From positions 17,442,962-17,506,961 of the forward strand of contig NC_069090.1 in the NCBI RefSeq assembly GCF_947172395.1: a stretch of DNA of 64,000 bases, read 5' to 3'. Both the position numbers and the translations under genes were made by a program. Shown one piece after another: positions 22,421 to 34,159 of this stretch. Positions within the stretch are counted from its first letter, which is position 1. The number at the start of each line of letters is the position of its first letter. The notes beneath the pieces were generated by a model. It did not search any database and was not told where the DNA came from. It saw only the letters and a program-made list of their open reading frames with translations. The DNA comes from Bicyclus anynana (lineage: Eukaryota; Arthropoda; Insecta; Lepidoptera; Nymphalidae).

Positions 22421-23532
22421 TATACTAACATTACGAGTTTATAGAGGTTTGTGGTGGATTGTAGGTGGTATCTACTAAACGGATTTTGAAAATTCTTTAA
22501 CCAATAGAATGCGACGTTCTTTGTGAGTGTCATCGGCTAGTTTAAAATAATCGCGGCTGCCCGTGACTTCGTGTGCATGAAAATTATTATTGTATTATAC
22601 ACGTACAAAAACTTTTTACTGAATCTATAAATTAATAAAACTGTATTAAAATCTGTCGCGTAATTTAAAAGATTGAGGCGTACAGACTGCGGGAAGTGAC
22701 TTTGTTTTAAGGATGTTAAGTTCATGTTGTCTTTAACATGTTAGTTTTGTTGTGTCTATGCAGAATACATCAGAGAGCAGTGATTTTACCATGAATCTCG
22801 GTCATGATTGTCCTGTGCCTGTCATCTCCTGCAACAATACCCATAGCCCGGGTATTCACTACACTCCTCGCGTTGCCGCGATCTTGACGCTATAATCCTT
22901 AGCAGTACTGCTCTACTTGCGGAGATACAGCAGGACGAGTAACGTGGGCACACAACTTCCCTGCTCAATTTCCTCGTTACTTCCCACACTACTCGTGTAG
23001 TGTAGCAGAGGCATAAGACAGAAACATAATGATTCTACTTGGTGATATGTGCCTAGTACGTACTTCCCCGGAAGAGATATTTCCTTGATATTTTCAAACA
23101 TATTACGTAGAAATATTCATAATTACAAAACTAGACAAGAAATTGGAATTATTATCATTTTTCTGATAATTAAAACAATATTATTCAGTTCACGATTGAG
23201 TCCGCGCGATAATTCCTGTAACCACTTATCGTGAAGTGTTTGTTATCGAAAGGTTATCGTCCGCCATGTTGGATTGATAACAAAACATATTGATTTGAAT
23301 CAAATGACTTCTCTGACGCCAATGTGTCTATAATGATAATTTATGATGTTCACACATTATGGAAAATCAATTAACAATAAAAAATAACCCGTCATTTTCA
23401 AAACTTGTACCAAAATAGCTCGCAGCATTAGGTTTTTGACAAGGGTAATTACATAGCAAATCGTACAAAAGGAAAACATGTAAAAATGATAGAGTCAGGT
23501 TGTTTGTTGCTGGTGTAAGGAAAAAAGCCTTG
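22421..23532. other. Unassigned; one Helitron scrap
   Basis: A CTAG followed by cggctgcccgtgacttcgtg near 22538-22570 resembles a Helitron end. Nothing else is recognised. Confidence 0.4.
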
Positions 23533-23673
23533 TAAAGTGTTTATCAGATAGCATGGGTACGGTGACAGTTGCTTATACGACGTTTATAATACGTACTATT
23601 ATCGTGAATCGCGGCAAACTTTCAAGAGTGAAACGAACTGTCACCGCACCCATGCTATCTGAAAAACACTTTA
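23533..23673. mobile_element. Short inverted-repeat element (MITE-like)
   Basis: The 141-bp unit has about 40-bp terminal inverted repeats. They start TAAAGTGTTTATCAGATAGC and are mirrored at the right end with a few mismatches. The spacer is about 60 bases and unrelated. CTTG occurs directly outside both ends (23529-23532 and 23674-23677), a possible 4-bp target duplication. There is no coding capacity. Confidence 0.75.
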
Positions 23674-24112
23674 CTTGATGTACTTGGGTCGGGCATTGGA
23701 ACTAGAACCTTTCGGACACCCTTTAACTGTTGAGCTATTGGGGCTGTAGCTATACACCTCGCTAGGGGATAGTATTTCCAATCTCGTTACGCGCGACCTC
23801 TTTCTGCGCCGCATTAACACCAATACGCTAGTACGCTTACCCTTACGTCTGTAACTGCATTACTCTATTATCTATTGTTTGTTGGTGCGTATTGTTCGAT
23901 TTATTACTATAGTCTGGCAAGTTCGTTGATGACTCTCATTATATGCGGGCGACGGGGGGAATGACTGCGCGGGTGTGAAATCGTGTTTGCGGAGAATCAG
24001 TCGTGGGTTTTTCATTCATCGCTACACGCACCCCGACCTGCGCGGACCATCGGGAGTATTACGAACGAAATTGCTAAGCTAAGCTATAGCTTTAGATTTG
24101 ATCTTTGTAATG
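23674..24112. other. Unassigned
   Basis: No gene recognised. Confidence 0.45.
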
Positions 24113-24282
24113 AAAATGTTAAATATCACCTATCTCAAATAGCGAAGAAAAACATAATGAGGAAACCTCTGTGAAGTGAAGTCTGCTAAACCGCATTGGG
24201 CCAGCGCATGGATTAATGGCCTAACCCCTCTTATTCTGAGAGGAGACTCACGCTCAACAGTGAGCCGAATATGGGTTGATAT
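24113..24282 (+). mobile_element. SINE, first family, 5'-truncated
   Basis: ttaaatatcacctatctcaa, aaaccgcattgggccagcgc and ctgagaggagactcacgctc are the constant body blocks. The tRNA-like head is absent. Confidence 0.8.
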
Positions 24283-24551
24283 AACTACGATACGTTCCGT
24301 TGTCATAAAAAAATATTATTTTTCCTAGCGTATTATTATCACCTACTAGGAACTGATGCATAAAATCGAACCCATTATAAACTCAGTGATTTATCGAATA
24401 GCTAACAAAAACTATAAATGCATGCGAAAGGAATTTGTTACATTCTATCGACTTATGCATATTAATCGTTACTAGACATACCTACCTACCTATCTACTGA
24501 GTAATTATGATTTTAATATCTGATTCTGATTGATTTAAAATGTATTAAGTA

Positions 24552-24915
24552 ACTTTGGGCCTCATGAGAAGGCTCAGCACACAGCCTTAGTGTGTTGCTT
24601 GCCTGGCGATCGAACAAGCTATGCTCGGAGTATCAGATTATGAGGAGCTTTGCAGAGGGACCAAAGTCACCGACATAGCGGCGGGGCACATAGTTCGAAG
24701 AGCCGTTGGACGTTGGTGTTCCAAGGTGCTGGAATAGCGACCCCGCATTAGAAAGCGCAGTGTTGGTCGATTCCCCTCCAAGAGAACTAACGACATCAAG
24801 CAAGTCACAGGGATTCGCTGGATGCAGGCGGCTCAGGATCATGTTTTTTGGAAGTCCCTTCAAAAGGCCCAAGTCCTGCAGTAGACGTCCGTCGGCTGAT
24901 GTGATGATGAAGTAG
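24552..24915 (+). pseudogene. RTE-type LINE, reverse-transcriptase C-terminus remnant
   Basis: One frame from 24552 to the TAG at 24882-24884 carries the family's C-terminal blocks in order: LGLMRRL, QAMLGVS, TKVTDIA, AGHIVRRAVGRW, SKVLE, RKRSVGR, NDIKQVTG, then RWMQAAQDHVFWKSLQKA. Two in-frame TAG codons break it, at 24588 and 24735; the second stands where the family usually has the W of an EWRPR-like motif. About ten residues after TDIA appear deleted. The terminal TAG may also be a W-to-stop change. GATGATGA-like sequence follows as tail. It is a dead 5'-truncated copy. The longer open frame here in another phase is a shadow. Confidence 0.85.
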
Positions 24916-26693
24916 TTTAGTAGCTTCCTAACTTCTGTGTTTTATCAAATGCTTATATAATATAGTTATTTATACGATAAAGGTAGGTACCTAATCTAAA
25001 ACACAATCGAGCTTTTTTAAATTTTTGATTCTCTGTTTCTTTCTCCAGGCTATAGGTATTTTGGAGCGGCTGGACCGGTTTTAATCGGACTTTCATTGTA
25101 AAATAGAGGAAGTTATTCAGCAACATATACCTAGGCTACTTTTATCCTGAATACATCTATGGTTCCGCGGGTCCCGGCATACCTATGTTAAAACTTAATA
25201 TTACGCGGACTATATCGCGGGAGTCCTAGTAAGTACCTAGGTAGGTATATCAATAAATAATTATAGCACCTTAGGTCAATATATAGGTAGGTACATATTA
25301 TATTATTTAAAATACTAACATAAGTATTAATTTCATTTACTCATTAATATATATTATCTTGAATTTCATAAGAAGTATACCTTTAATTTTAAGTGTCTTA
25401 CATGGTAAGTATAAATGCTACCGCATTTCGGTTTGTGTCGAATTCCGTGTGCCAGCAATAAAACAATTATGATTAATATTATATTTAATTGATTCTTCCG
25501 GCCCCTTTCCCTCTTAACATGTTTATGACTTGTTACATTTGATTACTCTTATGTAAGAATATTGCTTAATATTATGAGGCTTTTTGTATTCACTTTTTGG
25601 ATAAAAAACCCATCATATTATCTAAATACCTATGTACCTATCTATTCTAATATTCCTATTCATTGTATGACTACTATTCGAATTATAAAGCAAAAGCTTT
25701 CCCGCGGCTATAAGCGTTTTTCTTTTTCAGCAGGTACGGGTAATGTTGAAGTATCGATATATTTTTCGGAAGTCCTTCAAAAAATAAAAACGCTGTATAG
25801 GTTTTATAGTATTAAATATTATTATCGCGGAATCGATACCGTAGCGGAAAATCTCGATACCTATTAGATATTTTCTGGAGTTTTACTGGGCAACAGTAAC
25901 TAACTAAATACTGAATAGGTTACATTAGGATAAGCACAAAACATAAATCAAAAACATAATTACGCTTTCAGTCTACATTCCATGACGCAAATGCCGATGA
26001 TTAATTAAAATTATTCATCCGAATCCGAAATAAACAATTTTTCAGTAAACTGCAAATCGAAAATAAAAGGTGGATTATTTTTTTATTACCCCAACTCACC
26101 TTTGGGTATAAAGAAACTAGTGGGCCCACAACACAAAAATCCTTTTTACGCCAAAAACACAACACTCGAGTTTCGTATAATTCGCGGAGTGTGTCGATAG
26201 CAACACGTGCATACACCACGAGAGCCGGACGAAGACTAAGCTAAAAGTTAGCTTCAAGTTGATAAATTCAGCAAGTTGACGCGGCGGCGGCGTAGAGACG
26301 CGCGCCTCTACCGGGCCCGCTTTAGTTGACCTTGGAAATGCAATTTCGAGATTTATCAGACCCGGCTGCCTCTTTTTAGGGATCTGCATCCAAAAAGATA
26401 AACGGAACAAAATTTTTAACAATAGAACCGTTAGCAAAGTTAATTATGAACAACGTTAGTTCAAGTGGTGCCTGTTATGTATGACATTAGATAGTTTAGA
26501 TTTAGAAACTAGAAATATCAGCTAGGAAAAGAAATACCAAAATCTGAATCCTACTCTGTTATTGCTTTTTCTTAAAATTACGTAATAGATCAATTTTTAA
26601 TAGAATGGTAGGTAAAAAGGTACATATTTGAGCATTTAAATATATTTTTTGTAATATTGCATAAGTAATATTAATATAAATTATACTTAAGTA
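24916..26693. other. Unassigned with one repeat fragment
   Basis: At 25060-25190 there is a decayed Helitron-like or LINE-tail fragment (gctggaccggttttaatcgg, gttattcagcaacatatacc). At 26270-26330 there is a GCGGCGGCGG patch. No gene recognised. Confidence 0.4.
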
Positions 26694-26955
26694 CTAGCGG
26701 ACGCCCGCGACTTCATACGCGTGAACTTTTACAAAGCGCGGAAACCATGAATTTTTCCAGTAAAAAACGTAGCCTACATGTGTAAGTTAAAATCGACGCT
26801 AACAACAAAAATCAACCCAACAACAAAAACAACAAAAATCAACCCAGATTAACAGACAGACAGAAAAATTTTAAAAGCTTGATTGTGTTTTAGTATTGTC
26901 TAAATAACTATAAGCACTTGAGAAAACAAAACTATTTTAAAATCACTTACAGTAA
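26694..26955 (-). mobile_element. Helitron 3' end plus decayed body
   Basis: CTAGCGGACGCCCGCGAC is a Helitron 3' terminus read on the minus strand. Downstream blocks (taagcacttgagaaaac) recur at 61980-62010. The 5' end is not identifiable. Confidence 0.6.
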
Positions 26956-26997
26956 TTTTCATTTATATACTTACTATTGATTTAATTATTTATTTAC

Positions 26998-27311
26998 AAA
27001 AAAAATACAACCGACTTCAAAACCAAAACACGTACCCAGTAAACTAAAAAGCGAAAAATAACATCATAATATGTTCTACCTGCTGATCAGTATGAAGGCG
27101 GTGCTAAGCCGGTGATGTATTAATTCAAGCCATTTAGATTTTGCAGACAGTGATGTTTCATGTGGCCCTGTCAGAAATGGCTTAAATCAAGACAACACCG
27201 GCTAAGCACCGCCTTCATACTGATCAGCAGGTAGAACATATTATGATGTTATTTTTCGCTTTTTAGTTTACTGGGTACGTTTTTTGGTTTTGAAGTCGGT
27301 TGTATTTTTTT
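26998..27311. repeat. Near-perfect inverted repeat, about 115-bp arms
   Basis: The arms at 26998-27114 and 27196-27311 are reverse complements with about one mismatch, separated by 81 bases. Both outer ends carry TACAACCGACTTCAAAACC. Inner parts read CACCGCCTTCATACTGATCA, a block also found at 36400. It forms the left end of the larger element ending at 28074. Confidence 0.9.
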
Positions 27312-27368
27312 TATTAAAATTTTTATTATTTTTCCATTTTTAGTGTAAAATTTCATCTCAAACTAACA

Positions 27369-27893
27369 CATCAGACCCCTAATGACAGTCACAACCCATC
27401 TTGGTACAAAATTCTCAGCAATACAAATTAATCAAGCCCAAGCACAAGGTAGCTACCGTACACCGTTAAGGGGTTCCCTTAATTGACCTTGGTCTTCATC
27501 ATCAGACCCCTAATGACAGTCACAACCCATCTTGGTACAAAGTTCTCAGCAATACGAATTAATCAAGGCCAAACACAAGGTAGTTACTGTAAACTGTTAA
27601 GGAGTTCCCTTAATTGTCCTTGGTCTTCATCACCAAACCCCTAAATGACAGTCACAACCTATCTATGTGGAAAGTTCTCATTAAGACAAATTAATCAAGC
27701 CCAAACACAAGGTAACTGCTGTAAATCGCCAAGGAGTTCCCTCGTCTGTTTTATGACTCCATCATCAGATCGATTTTAAACCTTCATAATTTTATATTTC
27801 TGAAAGGCACTAAATGGAAAAGTTCACGAACACACTAGACACCCATATAATTTTCGAAAGTTCCCCTCAATTTCTCCAGGATTCCATCATCAG
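27369..27893 (+). repeat. Tandem array of four 131-bp units
   Basis: Units start at about 27369, 27500, 27631 and 27763, each opening with CATCAGACCCCTAATGACAG or a variant. The first two are nearly identical, the third diverges, and the fourth is highly diverged. Order of divergence suggests recent amplification at the left. Confidence 0.85.
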
Positions 27894-28416
27894 ATCTTGT
27901 CATGATGGCAATGGGACCAAATGGGGACTATACCGTTTCGAACAAAAAAAGAATTTTTGAAATCGGTCCAGGCGTCTTTGAGTAATCGGTGTACATACAT
28001 AAATAAAAAAAAAAAAAAAAAAAAAATACCGACCGAATTGAGAACCTCCTCCTTTTTGAAGTCGGTTAAAAAAACATCTAAAATGCAGATAAGTAGATAC
28101 ATAAATCGATTTTAATCTCCACATAAGGAACCTTTACTCGAACTTCGCTCAAACTTTATGGGATTTTTTTCCCATCAAAAGTCAAAACAAGTTTTAGAAA
28201 TACGCACCTTCCCCGCAGCGGCTACCTGGATGTGAATAGTGAATGTGGTACGTGCCCGACACACACACGGACGAGCTAATCAGTTTTTATGTATATTCAC
28301 AACAGACGTATGGGCACAACAAACAGTTTCAATAATCTACTTGTAATATTACACCCGGGCTATATAGCCATAGGAAAAAGCAACATATTATTGTAATAAT
28401 AATAATTTGTTCGAGC

Positions 28417-28703
28417 TGCTGAGTTCGAGTCTCCTCTCAGAATGAGAGGGGTTAGGCCAATAGTCCACCACGCTGGCCCAAAGCGGATTGGCAGACTTCA
28501 CACACGCAGAGAATTAAGAAAATTTTCTGGTATGCAGGTTTCCTCACGATGTTTTTCCTTCACCGTTAAAGACACGTGATATTTAATTTCTTAAAATGCA
28601 CACAACAGAAAAATTTGAGGTGCATCCTCGAACCGGATTCGAACCCACACCCTTTCGGAATCGGAGGCAGAGGTCGTATCCACTAGGCTATCACGGCTGT
28701 AAT
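28417..28703 (-). mobile_element. tRNA-derived SINE, first family, full length
   Basis: Minus-strand copy with ggattcgaacccacaccctt (box B region), caaagcggattggcagactt and ctctcagaatgagaggggtt. Its tRNA-like head is complete. Confidence 0.92.
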
Positions 28704-29919
28704 TTTCCTTGTACTAGACTACACTAGGTAGTAGGTAGATACCTAGTGTAAATACCTAGTGTATATTATGGCCACGCTGGCCAAATCTCAGGACTTCGCG
28801 ATTCGAAGGTACACAGGCTAACGAATGACCAACGATACAAGATGTTAAAAACATTACCCTCCATCTGACGCAGTCGGGTAAAAGGTACGTCTTGGCTCTC
28901 AGCTAACGTAACCTAAAACGCCTGTACATTAAGAACGAACGCTACGAGGATGCTAAACGCATCTGTTAAGCCGACAGTCTGTGATACTCATATGTAACAA
29001 AAAATGCGCATTTTTTCGCTCCAAATAAAATTTTCTCAGTCATACGCTTTTACCATTGTGGCAATAGAAACTCGTCGAGCGCAGCACTGCAGCTCAATTG
29101 TTCCTCGGGTTATGTCTTCACAGCACTTTCGGTTTTAATAACCGCACATACGAGTTAGTTGTCGAAGTTCGTTTCACTTTCTCACACCAATCGGCTTACA
29201 TTGTAAACAGGGAAAAAATTGTAAAATTATGACTCTCAATTGATACAAGTTAATGATCAGGCAAACTCAATAACAGCACAATGCCTAGACATATTCTGTA
29301 AAAATACATAGTGTTGTCTTTAGGTATAAATGCTTGGTCTTCTTTTTATCACGATTCCCCCACAGGAATAAATATCAATAGGAATAAAAAAATCGAGTTC
29401 ACGCGAGCGAAGCCGTGAGGTCTAAGTCTTTGTGTTTGTCTACAGTTTATAAATCCTACTTAACGGATTTTCGTCTTACTTTTATCAATTCGATTTAGCT
29501 TTTAGCTACATCTATAATATAGGCAAATTTATAAATTTTATTAGGTTTAACCTACCTTACTTTTATTACTCTACAATTTATTGAAATTGAACTTCAAAGG
29601 GTCCAAACTGTAATAATAATGATTATCGTGGCTCAAGGTTTCCACGCCAACGAAGACGCGGTCTAACTTTGGTCGAATCACACGATGTGTTCAGAGAACT
29701 GCCAGCCGTTTCCTGCGACTCGCACTGCAGCTAACGACGCTTTCGTGCACTTTTCAGCTGTCAACCACGCGGAAACGGCGACTCATTTGTACAAACGGTG
29801 GATTACCATTGTCTGTATCGTGGAATAGGTGAGTTTTATGTGAGTGACGAGACAATACCTCTCTGATGGAGGTTGTAGTGCTGTGGTCCTAGTTAAGGAT
29901 TTTATTTCTAAATTAACTA
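28704..29919. other. Unassigned with repeat scraps
   Basis: A fragment at about 28768-28825 (gccacgctggccaaatctc) resembles the third SINE family. A Helitron scrap (cacgcgagcgaagccgtg) is near 29400. No gene recognised. Confidence 0.4.
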
Positions 29920-30124
29920 AGGTCTGGTCTGGTCGTTGGCTTCGACCATGGGAATTACCGGTAAAATCGTACCGCCAAGCGATTTAGCGTTCGGATACGA
30001 TGCCGTATATAACCCGTCAGAGGTATGGGTCAAATGAACTTTGTCTTCCAAGTAATATTTGATTGCACCCTCATTTAACATCAGGTCAGTACACAGTCAA
30101 GGGCTAACTTGTTATTGAATAAGA
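29920..30124 (+). mobile_element. SINE, second family, diverged
   Basis: gtaccgccaagcgatttagc and gtcaagggctaacttgttat are constant blocks of the second SINE family. The middle is replaced by unrelated sequence and the tail is reduced. Confidence 0.65.
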
Positions 30125-31129
30125 TGTTGGCATCTCGGCATGTTTTGGTTTGACATTTGTCAGAACAGCCAATATCTATATGCATCCCTACTTGCACCGC
30201 AAGCACTAAACACATAGATTTTCCTGTGGTGCGAAGGGCGTAACTTTTATTCAGCTTAGAATAAAAAAGAGATGTGTTATAAAGCCAGGACTCAGTGGCG
30301 GGGTCAAAAGACCCCGAATCGCACTATAAGGGGTGTTAATCCGGTACTGTCGATAACGAGACTGTGACCAGTAGTAGAGGAGCCGCACACTAAATATTTC
30401 AAAGAGTAGTCATAACATTCGCTCACCGCGCGTACTCACCACTAGCGCAGCTCCGCCTACACAAACATATGTGAGTAACTAGTGAAATATGTCACTTTTC
30501 ACTGAAGCAACGCGTATTTCCCTGAAGCCGTACCTACAAACAAGATAACAACAGATAATCTTTAAAATTTAAATGATAACCAATCTAGTGAAACAATATA
30601 CTCATAGTATTTATTGGTTTAAGAATTAAGATTCTGTGTCTCTGTCAGACATCAAGTTACTGAGATAACATGATATTGAAGCTTCTTTATATGCATGGTC
30701 CAAACTCCATATGATGATGAACACGGGCCGATAATTTTTTCAGCATTTAAAAAATGGCGCAAGCTCTCTCTATTAATAAAATAAAGCTTAACAATTAATA
30801 ATTTATTTAATGACGCTAATATTTGTTAAATATCTCAATAAAGCAGTATGCAAGAAGTCGAAGAAAATTGAATAAACCAATAAGGGAACCTGTTAATTTT
30901 CATGAAATTTTCGTAGTATATATTATTTTGCATGAATATAGCGAGTTACGAAAGGAAATGAGGATGTAGAATATGTTATTAAAATCTGGCTAAGTGCATG
31001 TCGGGCCATATGCAGTGAAGGGTTCCGTGTTGTACGTCATCATTAGTATTAGAAATAGTTTTTGGTTGACCTGCTTTAACTCTTTCAATTTTAATTCCTT
31101 CGTACCCGTGATAGTTTTTCAAAAGCTAA
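30125..31129. other. Unassigned
   Basis: No gene recognised. The piece gctaagtgcatgtcgggcc near 31010-31060 belongs to the same dispersed family as 37095-37378. Confidence 0.4.
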
Positions 31130-31640
31130 CACCGCCATAACTCACGCGCACCAAGAACTACGTGCCGATCTTTCGCACGCGCGGCTAATTCCGGCGCTCA
31201 AGCTTCCAGCCCTTCGCAAAACTATTTCCGCTTTAAGCAGAAAAGCGCAACATAGCGGTTTATTTGGCAGCGCGCCAAACTATGCGCCACAGTGCCAACC
31301 GCGGCGCCGCTAAGGTCAATGCCCCGGTCACGTAATTAACCACATTTAGATGAAGGGATCGGGTTGCAGTACACCGCGGGACAACCCGGTGTAGGTAATG
31401 CCAGCTACTCACGGTCAAGTTAGGGAGATGCTCCGATGCCTCATTAGTGCGTTGCGTTGCGTCGTCGCAACGCATAGTATGCCACACCTGCAATGCGATG
31501 ACACACGACGTCGCAATTCAATAGAACATGCACCCAGTGTCAGCAATGGATCGAAAGAAGTGAACAGCAGTCCAGTGTCCGTCGTAGCAATGGAGCTCCG
31601 TAAACTACGCAACGTTTTAATATAGCGTGTAATTAACATA
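31130..31640. other. CpG-rich region
   Basis: This 500-base region has many CpG and GCGC words, including GTTGCGTTGCGTCG and its inverse CGTCGCAACGCA close together at 31449-31472. Frames on both strands are open for 75-92 codons but mirror one another and show no family motif. It could be a promoter-like or first-exon region; nothing in the sequence proves this. Confidence 0.35.
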
Positions 31641-32142
31641 TGTATATGTAAAACAACGCAGCATCGAAGAAGGCAACGCACTGATTGGAGCACTTTTATA
31701 GGGATGTGGGCAATGAAAAAACCATCGTAACCTTAACCATAACTATATTTCGATATTTTTTCACTTCCACATCTTTAAGCGCTGTAAACTAGACGGTATG
31801 CTTGGCCGTGTGTGGCCGGCGTAACTTTGTAGGGCTGTCATGTGTTATACAATGTTGATTTACAAGGCCGTCGCGCCGGCTTTGCGGGATCCTTTCAAAA
31901 ACGATCTCTTTTTACTAAGTTTAGCCTGTATCGATTAACATCTACGATACATATAAACTATACTTAATTAAAATAAAACACACGGAGTACCTGAGACTAA
32001 ACTAGACATTGTTTTATTAAAATCGGACAAAAAAAAATTTAATAAAATAACTCCAGTTGTACAGTAATAAAAGAGTTAAAATCGATTATTTCGAATATTA
32101 GATTGACAAACTACAAAAAATTTAAATTAAAAATAGGAGTGA
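31641..32142. other. Unassigned
   Basis: No gene or repeat recognised. Confidence 0.45.
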
Positions 32143-32345
32143 TAAGTACCAGTTTTAACCCCCGACGCAAAAAGAGTGGTGTTATAAGTTTGAAGTGTCT
32201 GTCTGAGGCATCTCCCGAACGGATGAAAAGATATCAAGTTTTTTTTATTAAAGGTGATTTACGGAGGAGTGTTCTTAGACATGTTTTATGAAAATCGGTT
32301 GAGCCGTTTAAAAGTTGTGTGGAAAGAGGGGAAAACAACCGAATG
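32143..32345 (+). repeat. Dispersed repeat (AACCCCCGACGCAAAAAGAG)
   Basis: ttttaacccccgacgcaaaa, the run gtgttataagtttgaagtgt and aaaatcggttgagccgttta match a dispersed lepidopteran repeat type that I recognise from memory. No termini are clear. The open frame here is repeat sequence. Confidence 0.5.
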
Positions 32346-33097
32346 TCTGCAAATATACTCGAGTGCGGTCTCAAATGAAAGCTCACTGAAAGATAATATC
32401 GATGAATTGATCGAGAGTGTAATTATTTAATAATAAGAGTGTAAATAATTTCATGACTTTCAGGGATTTTTCAAAATGTTCAATTTTATTAACAAATCGC
32501 TAAGACTATACTGAACGGATTTTCATGCGCTTTTCACAGGAGCAACAAGCAGGCTTTGTTTCACTGATATTGAACTTTCACTATTATTATAATAACAGAA
32601 AGAAACCGAATGTCTGTGTATTGAATTGTTGTATAAAACAAACGCTTTTGTTCTGAATTGTTTTTGAACGAGACCTTTATCTAGCGTTCGAAATCTTTAG
32701 CGTCTAGCAATATAAGTAATTTATCAGTCAATGTAAATGGTTGTAAAACTGAATTATTATCGGTTATTTATTTAATAGCTCGGACTAAGATATCTTTATC
32801 TAGACATGGCCGCGGGCGCGAACGGCTCCAATCAATCACTCGGTGCCATTTTGTAAAATGGCGCCGCTGGCGTTGCAAAAATGTTTCAAAGTTAGATACA
32901 TTCTTATTGTAAAATGGGTGCAACTTCAACAGCACATTTTAATTCATATTTTGTTTTAAGCAATGTTGACGCATGTCGCCATTTTTAATTTTACAATTCA
33001 ATAAGCACATACTACGAAAAGAATTTTCAAAATCTGACCATAAATGACGGATATATAGCTGATAACATAAAAGAAACAAAATCATACAGCAAATATA
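32346..33097. other. Unassigned; palindrome at 32845-32862
   Basis: GCCATTTTGTAAAATGGC at 32845-32862 is a perfect palindrome. It lies in a small CpG-rich patch (32790-32880) and contains two GCCAT words in opposite orientation, a core recognised by Pho/YY1-type factors. No gene recognised. Confidence 0.4.
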
Positions 33098-33128
33098 GAA
33101 CCTCCTTCTTTTTGGAAGTCGGTTAAAA
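33098..33128 (-). repeat. AACCGACTTC element end
   Basis: gaacctccttctttttggaa followed by GTCGGTTAAAAAG is the right terminus of that family, isolated. Confidence 0.55.
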
Positions 33129-34122
33129 AGCTGCATCATCGCTTACTTTCCGATAGATACCTTACTACACGTAACTTAATTATAAAACTTCAAACTTTTA
33201 TACGTAGTATGTAATATACGGGATTTACTACCTATTTATTTATTTACTAAGGCTCAGCATTACCTACATACACATACATTGTTCCGACTCGTTGCGTGAA
33301 GATTACGGGAACGCATTCGTAAATCTTGCATGTATGTACCAATACTTATCCTATTGATCATACTATTCCCATCAAGTAGGTATCATCGTAATCAAACACT
33401 AGCCTGCTTAAGTCAAAGAGTAGATGAATAATCCGTGCCTAACTGTGTGTTAGCCTGCGTAACGGGCACAGACGCAAATTAGCTAAAAGCCTCAACGTTA
33501 GCCGCACTGTGCAAACTGACTAACTGTGTGTACGACTAAGCACTGTTAACATTGTCACCTCTCACTACCTGTTTCATAATTATGTCCTTCAATATATGCT
33601 GGGATCAAAGTCTTCGAATAGAAAAAAAATGTTTAATACTGTACATTAGAATCACTACTGACTGCCACGGAGGTCAATTGGTTGGCTCAACAGAGAAGTG
33701 TGACAGAAGTGATAACTTAAACTCATTGCTTTAATTAATTAAATCTAATTAATTATTAAATTTAATTAAGAAATCTCTATTGTCAGAGAGGTGTGAAGAA
33801 CACTTTGACAGCAAAAACATAGAAACTTTTAAAATGTGGTTGTAAAATCATTCCGAAGTTTGCAATGTCAAGTGCAAGCAAACGTGCCAACTTCAGCTGT
33901 AACGCGTTACGTTACCAATTGGTTTACCCTCCCGTAAGAAGTTATCATTTCAAAAATAAATACCCATTCCCCTTCAATCAGTCTTAAACAAAGTCACGTT
34001 ATTAGCACACTCAGCGAAGCTATAATATGCTCCCTATATGCTCGGTTTTAAGCGATTTCTTTCGCTTCAAACAAAATTTCCTTCGTACGCCAAATACGGA
34101 AAAAAGTCATGTAGCACTTTGT
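33129..34122. other. Unassigned
   Basis: No gene recognised. A TTAATTAATTAAA-rich block lies at 33730-33775. Confidence 0.45.
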
Positions 34123-34128
34123 ACTTAC

Positions 34129-34153
34129 CTGTAAAATCTCTAGTACCACGCCT
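34129..34153 (-). other. Candidate 25-base untranslated exon
   Basis: On the minus strand a T-rich tract ending TTTATTGATTTGCAG is followed by 25 bases. Then comes GTAAGTAC directly after TTTTACAG, a strong donor. Both sites are close to consensus and on the same strand as the pigs-like exon, 20.7 kb downstream. It could be the untranslated exon implied by the acceptor at 13404. Such pairs also arise by chance in 64 kb, so this is only a lead. Confidence 0.2.
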
Positions 34154-34159
34154 CTGCAA

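Larger units (their letters stand above)
26998..28074. mobile_element. AACCGACTTC-bounded element
   Basis: The left end carries the 115-bp inverted repeat. The middle holds four units of about 131 bp. The right end reads cctcctcctttttgaagtcg followed by GTTAAAAAAAC. Opposed AACCGACTTC/GAAGTCGGTT termini link it to the copy at 36253-36505 and to scraps at 1337, 3932, 15177 and 33098. There is no coding frame. This end pair is abundant in Lepidoptera; I cannot assign the transposon class from this copy. Confidence 0.65.

Noticed and set aside
24633..24915. Open frames on both strands of 69-79 codons
   Set aside because: Shadows of the RTE remnant, whose true frame has different phase and recognisable motifs.
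27369..27893. CRISPR array
   Set aside because: Units are contiguous tandem copies of 131 bp without unique spacers, in a eukaryotic repeat.
31260..31693. Three overlapping frames of 75-92 codons
   Set aside because: GC-rich DNA lengthens frames on both strands; no motif favours one of them.
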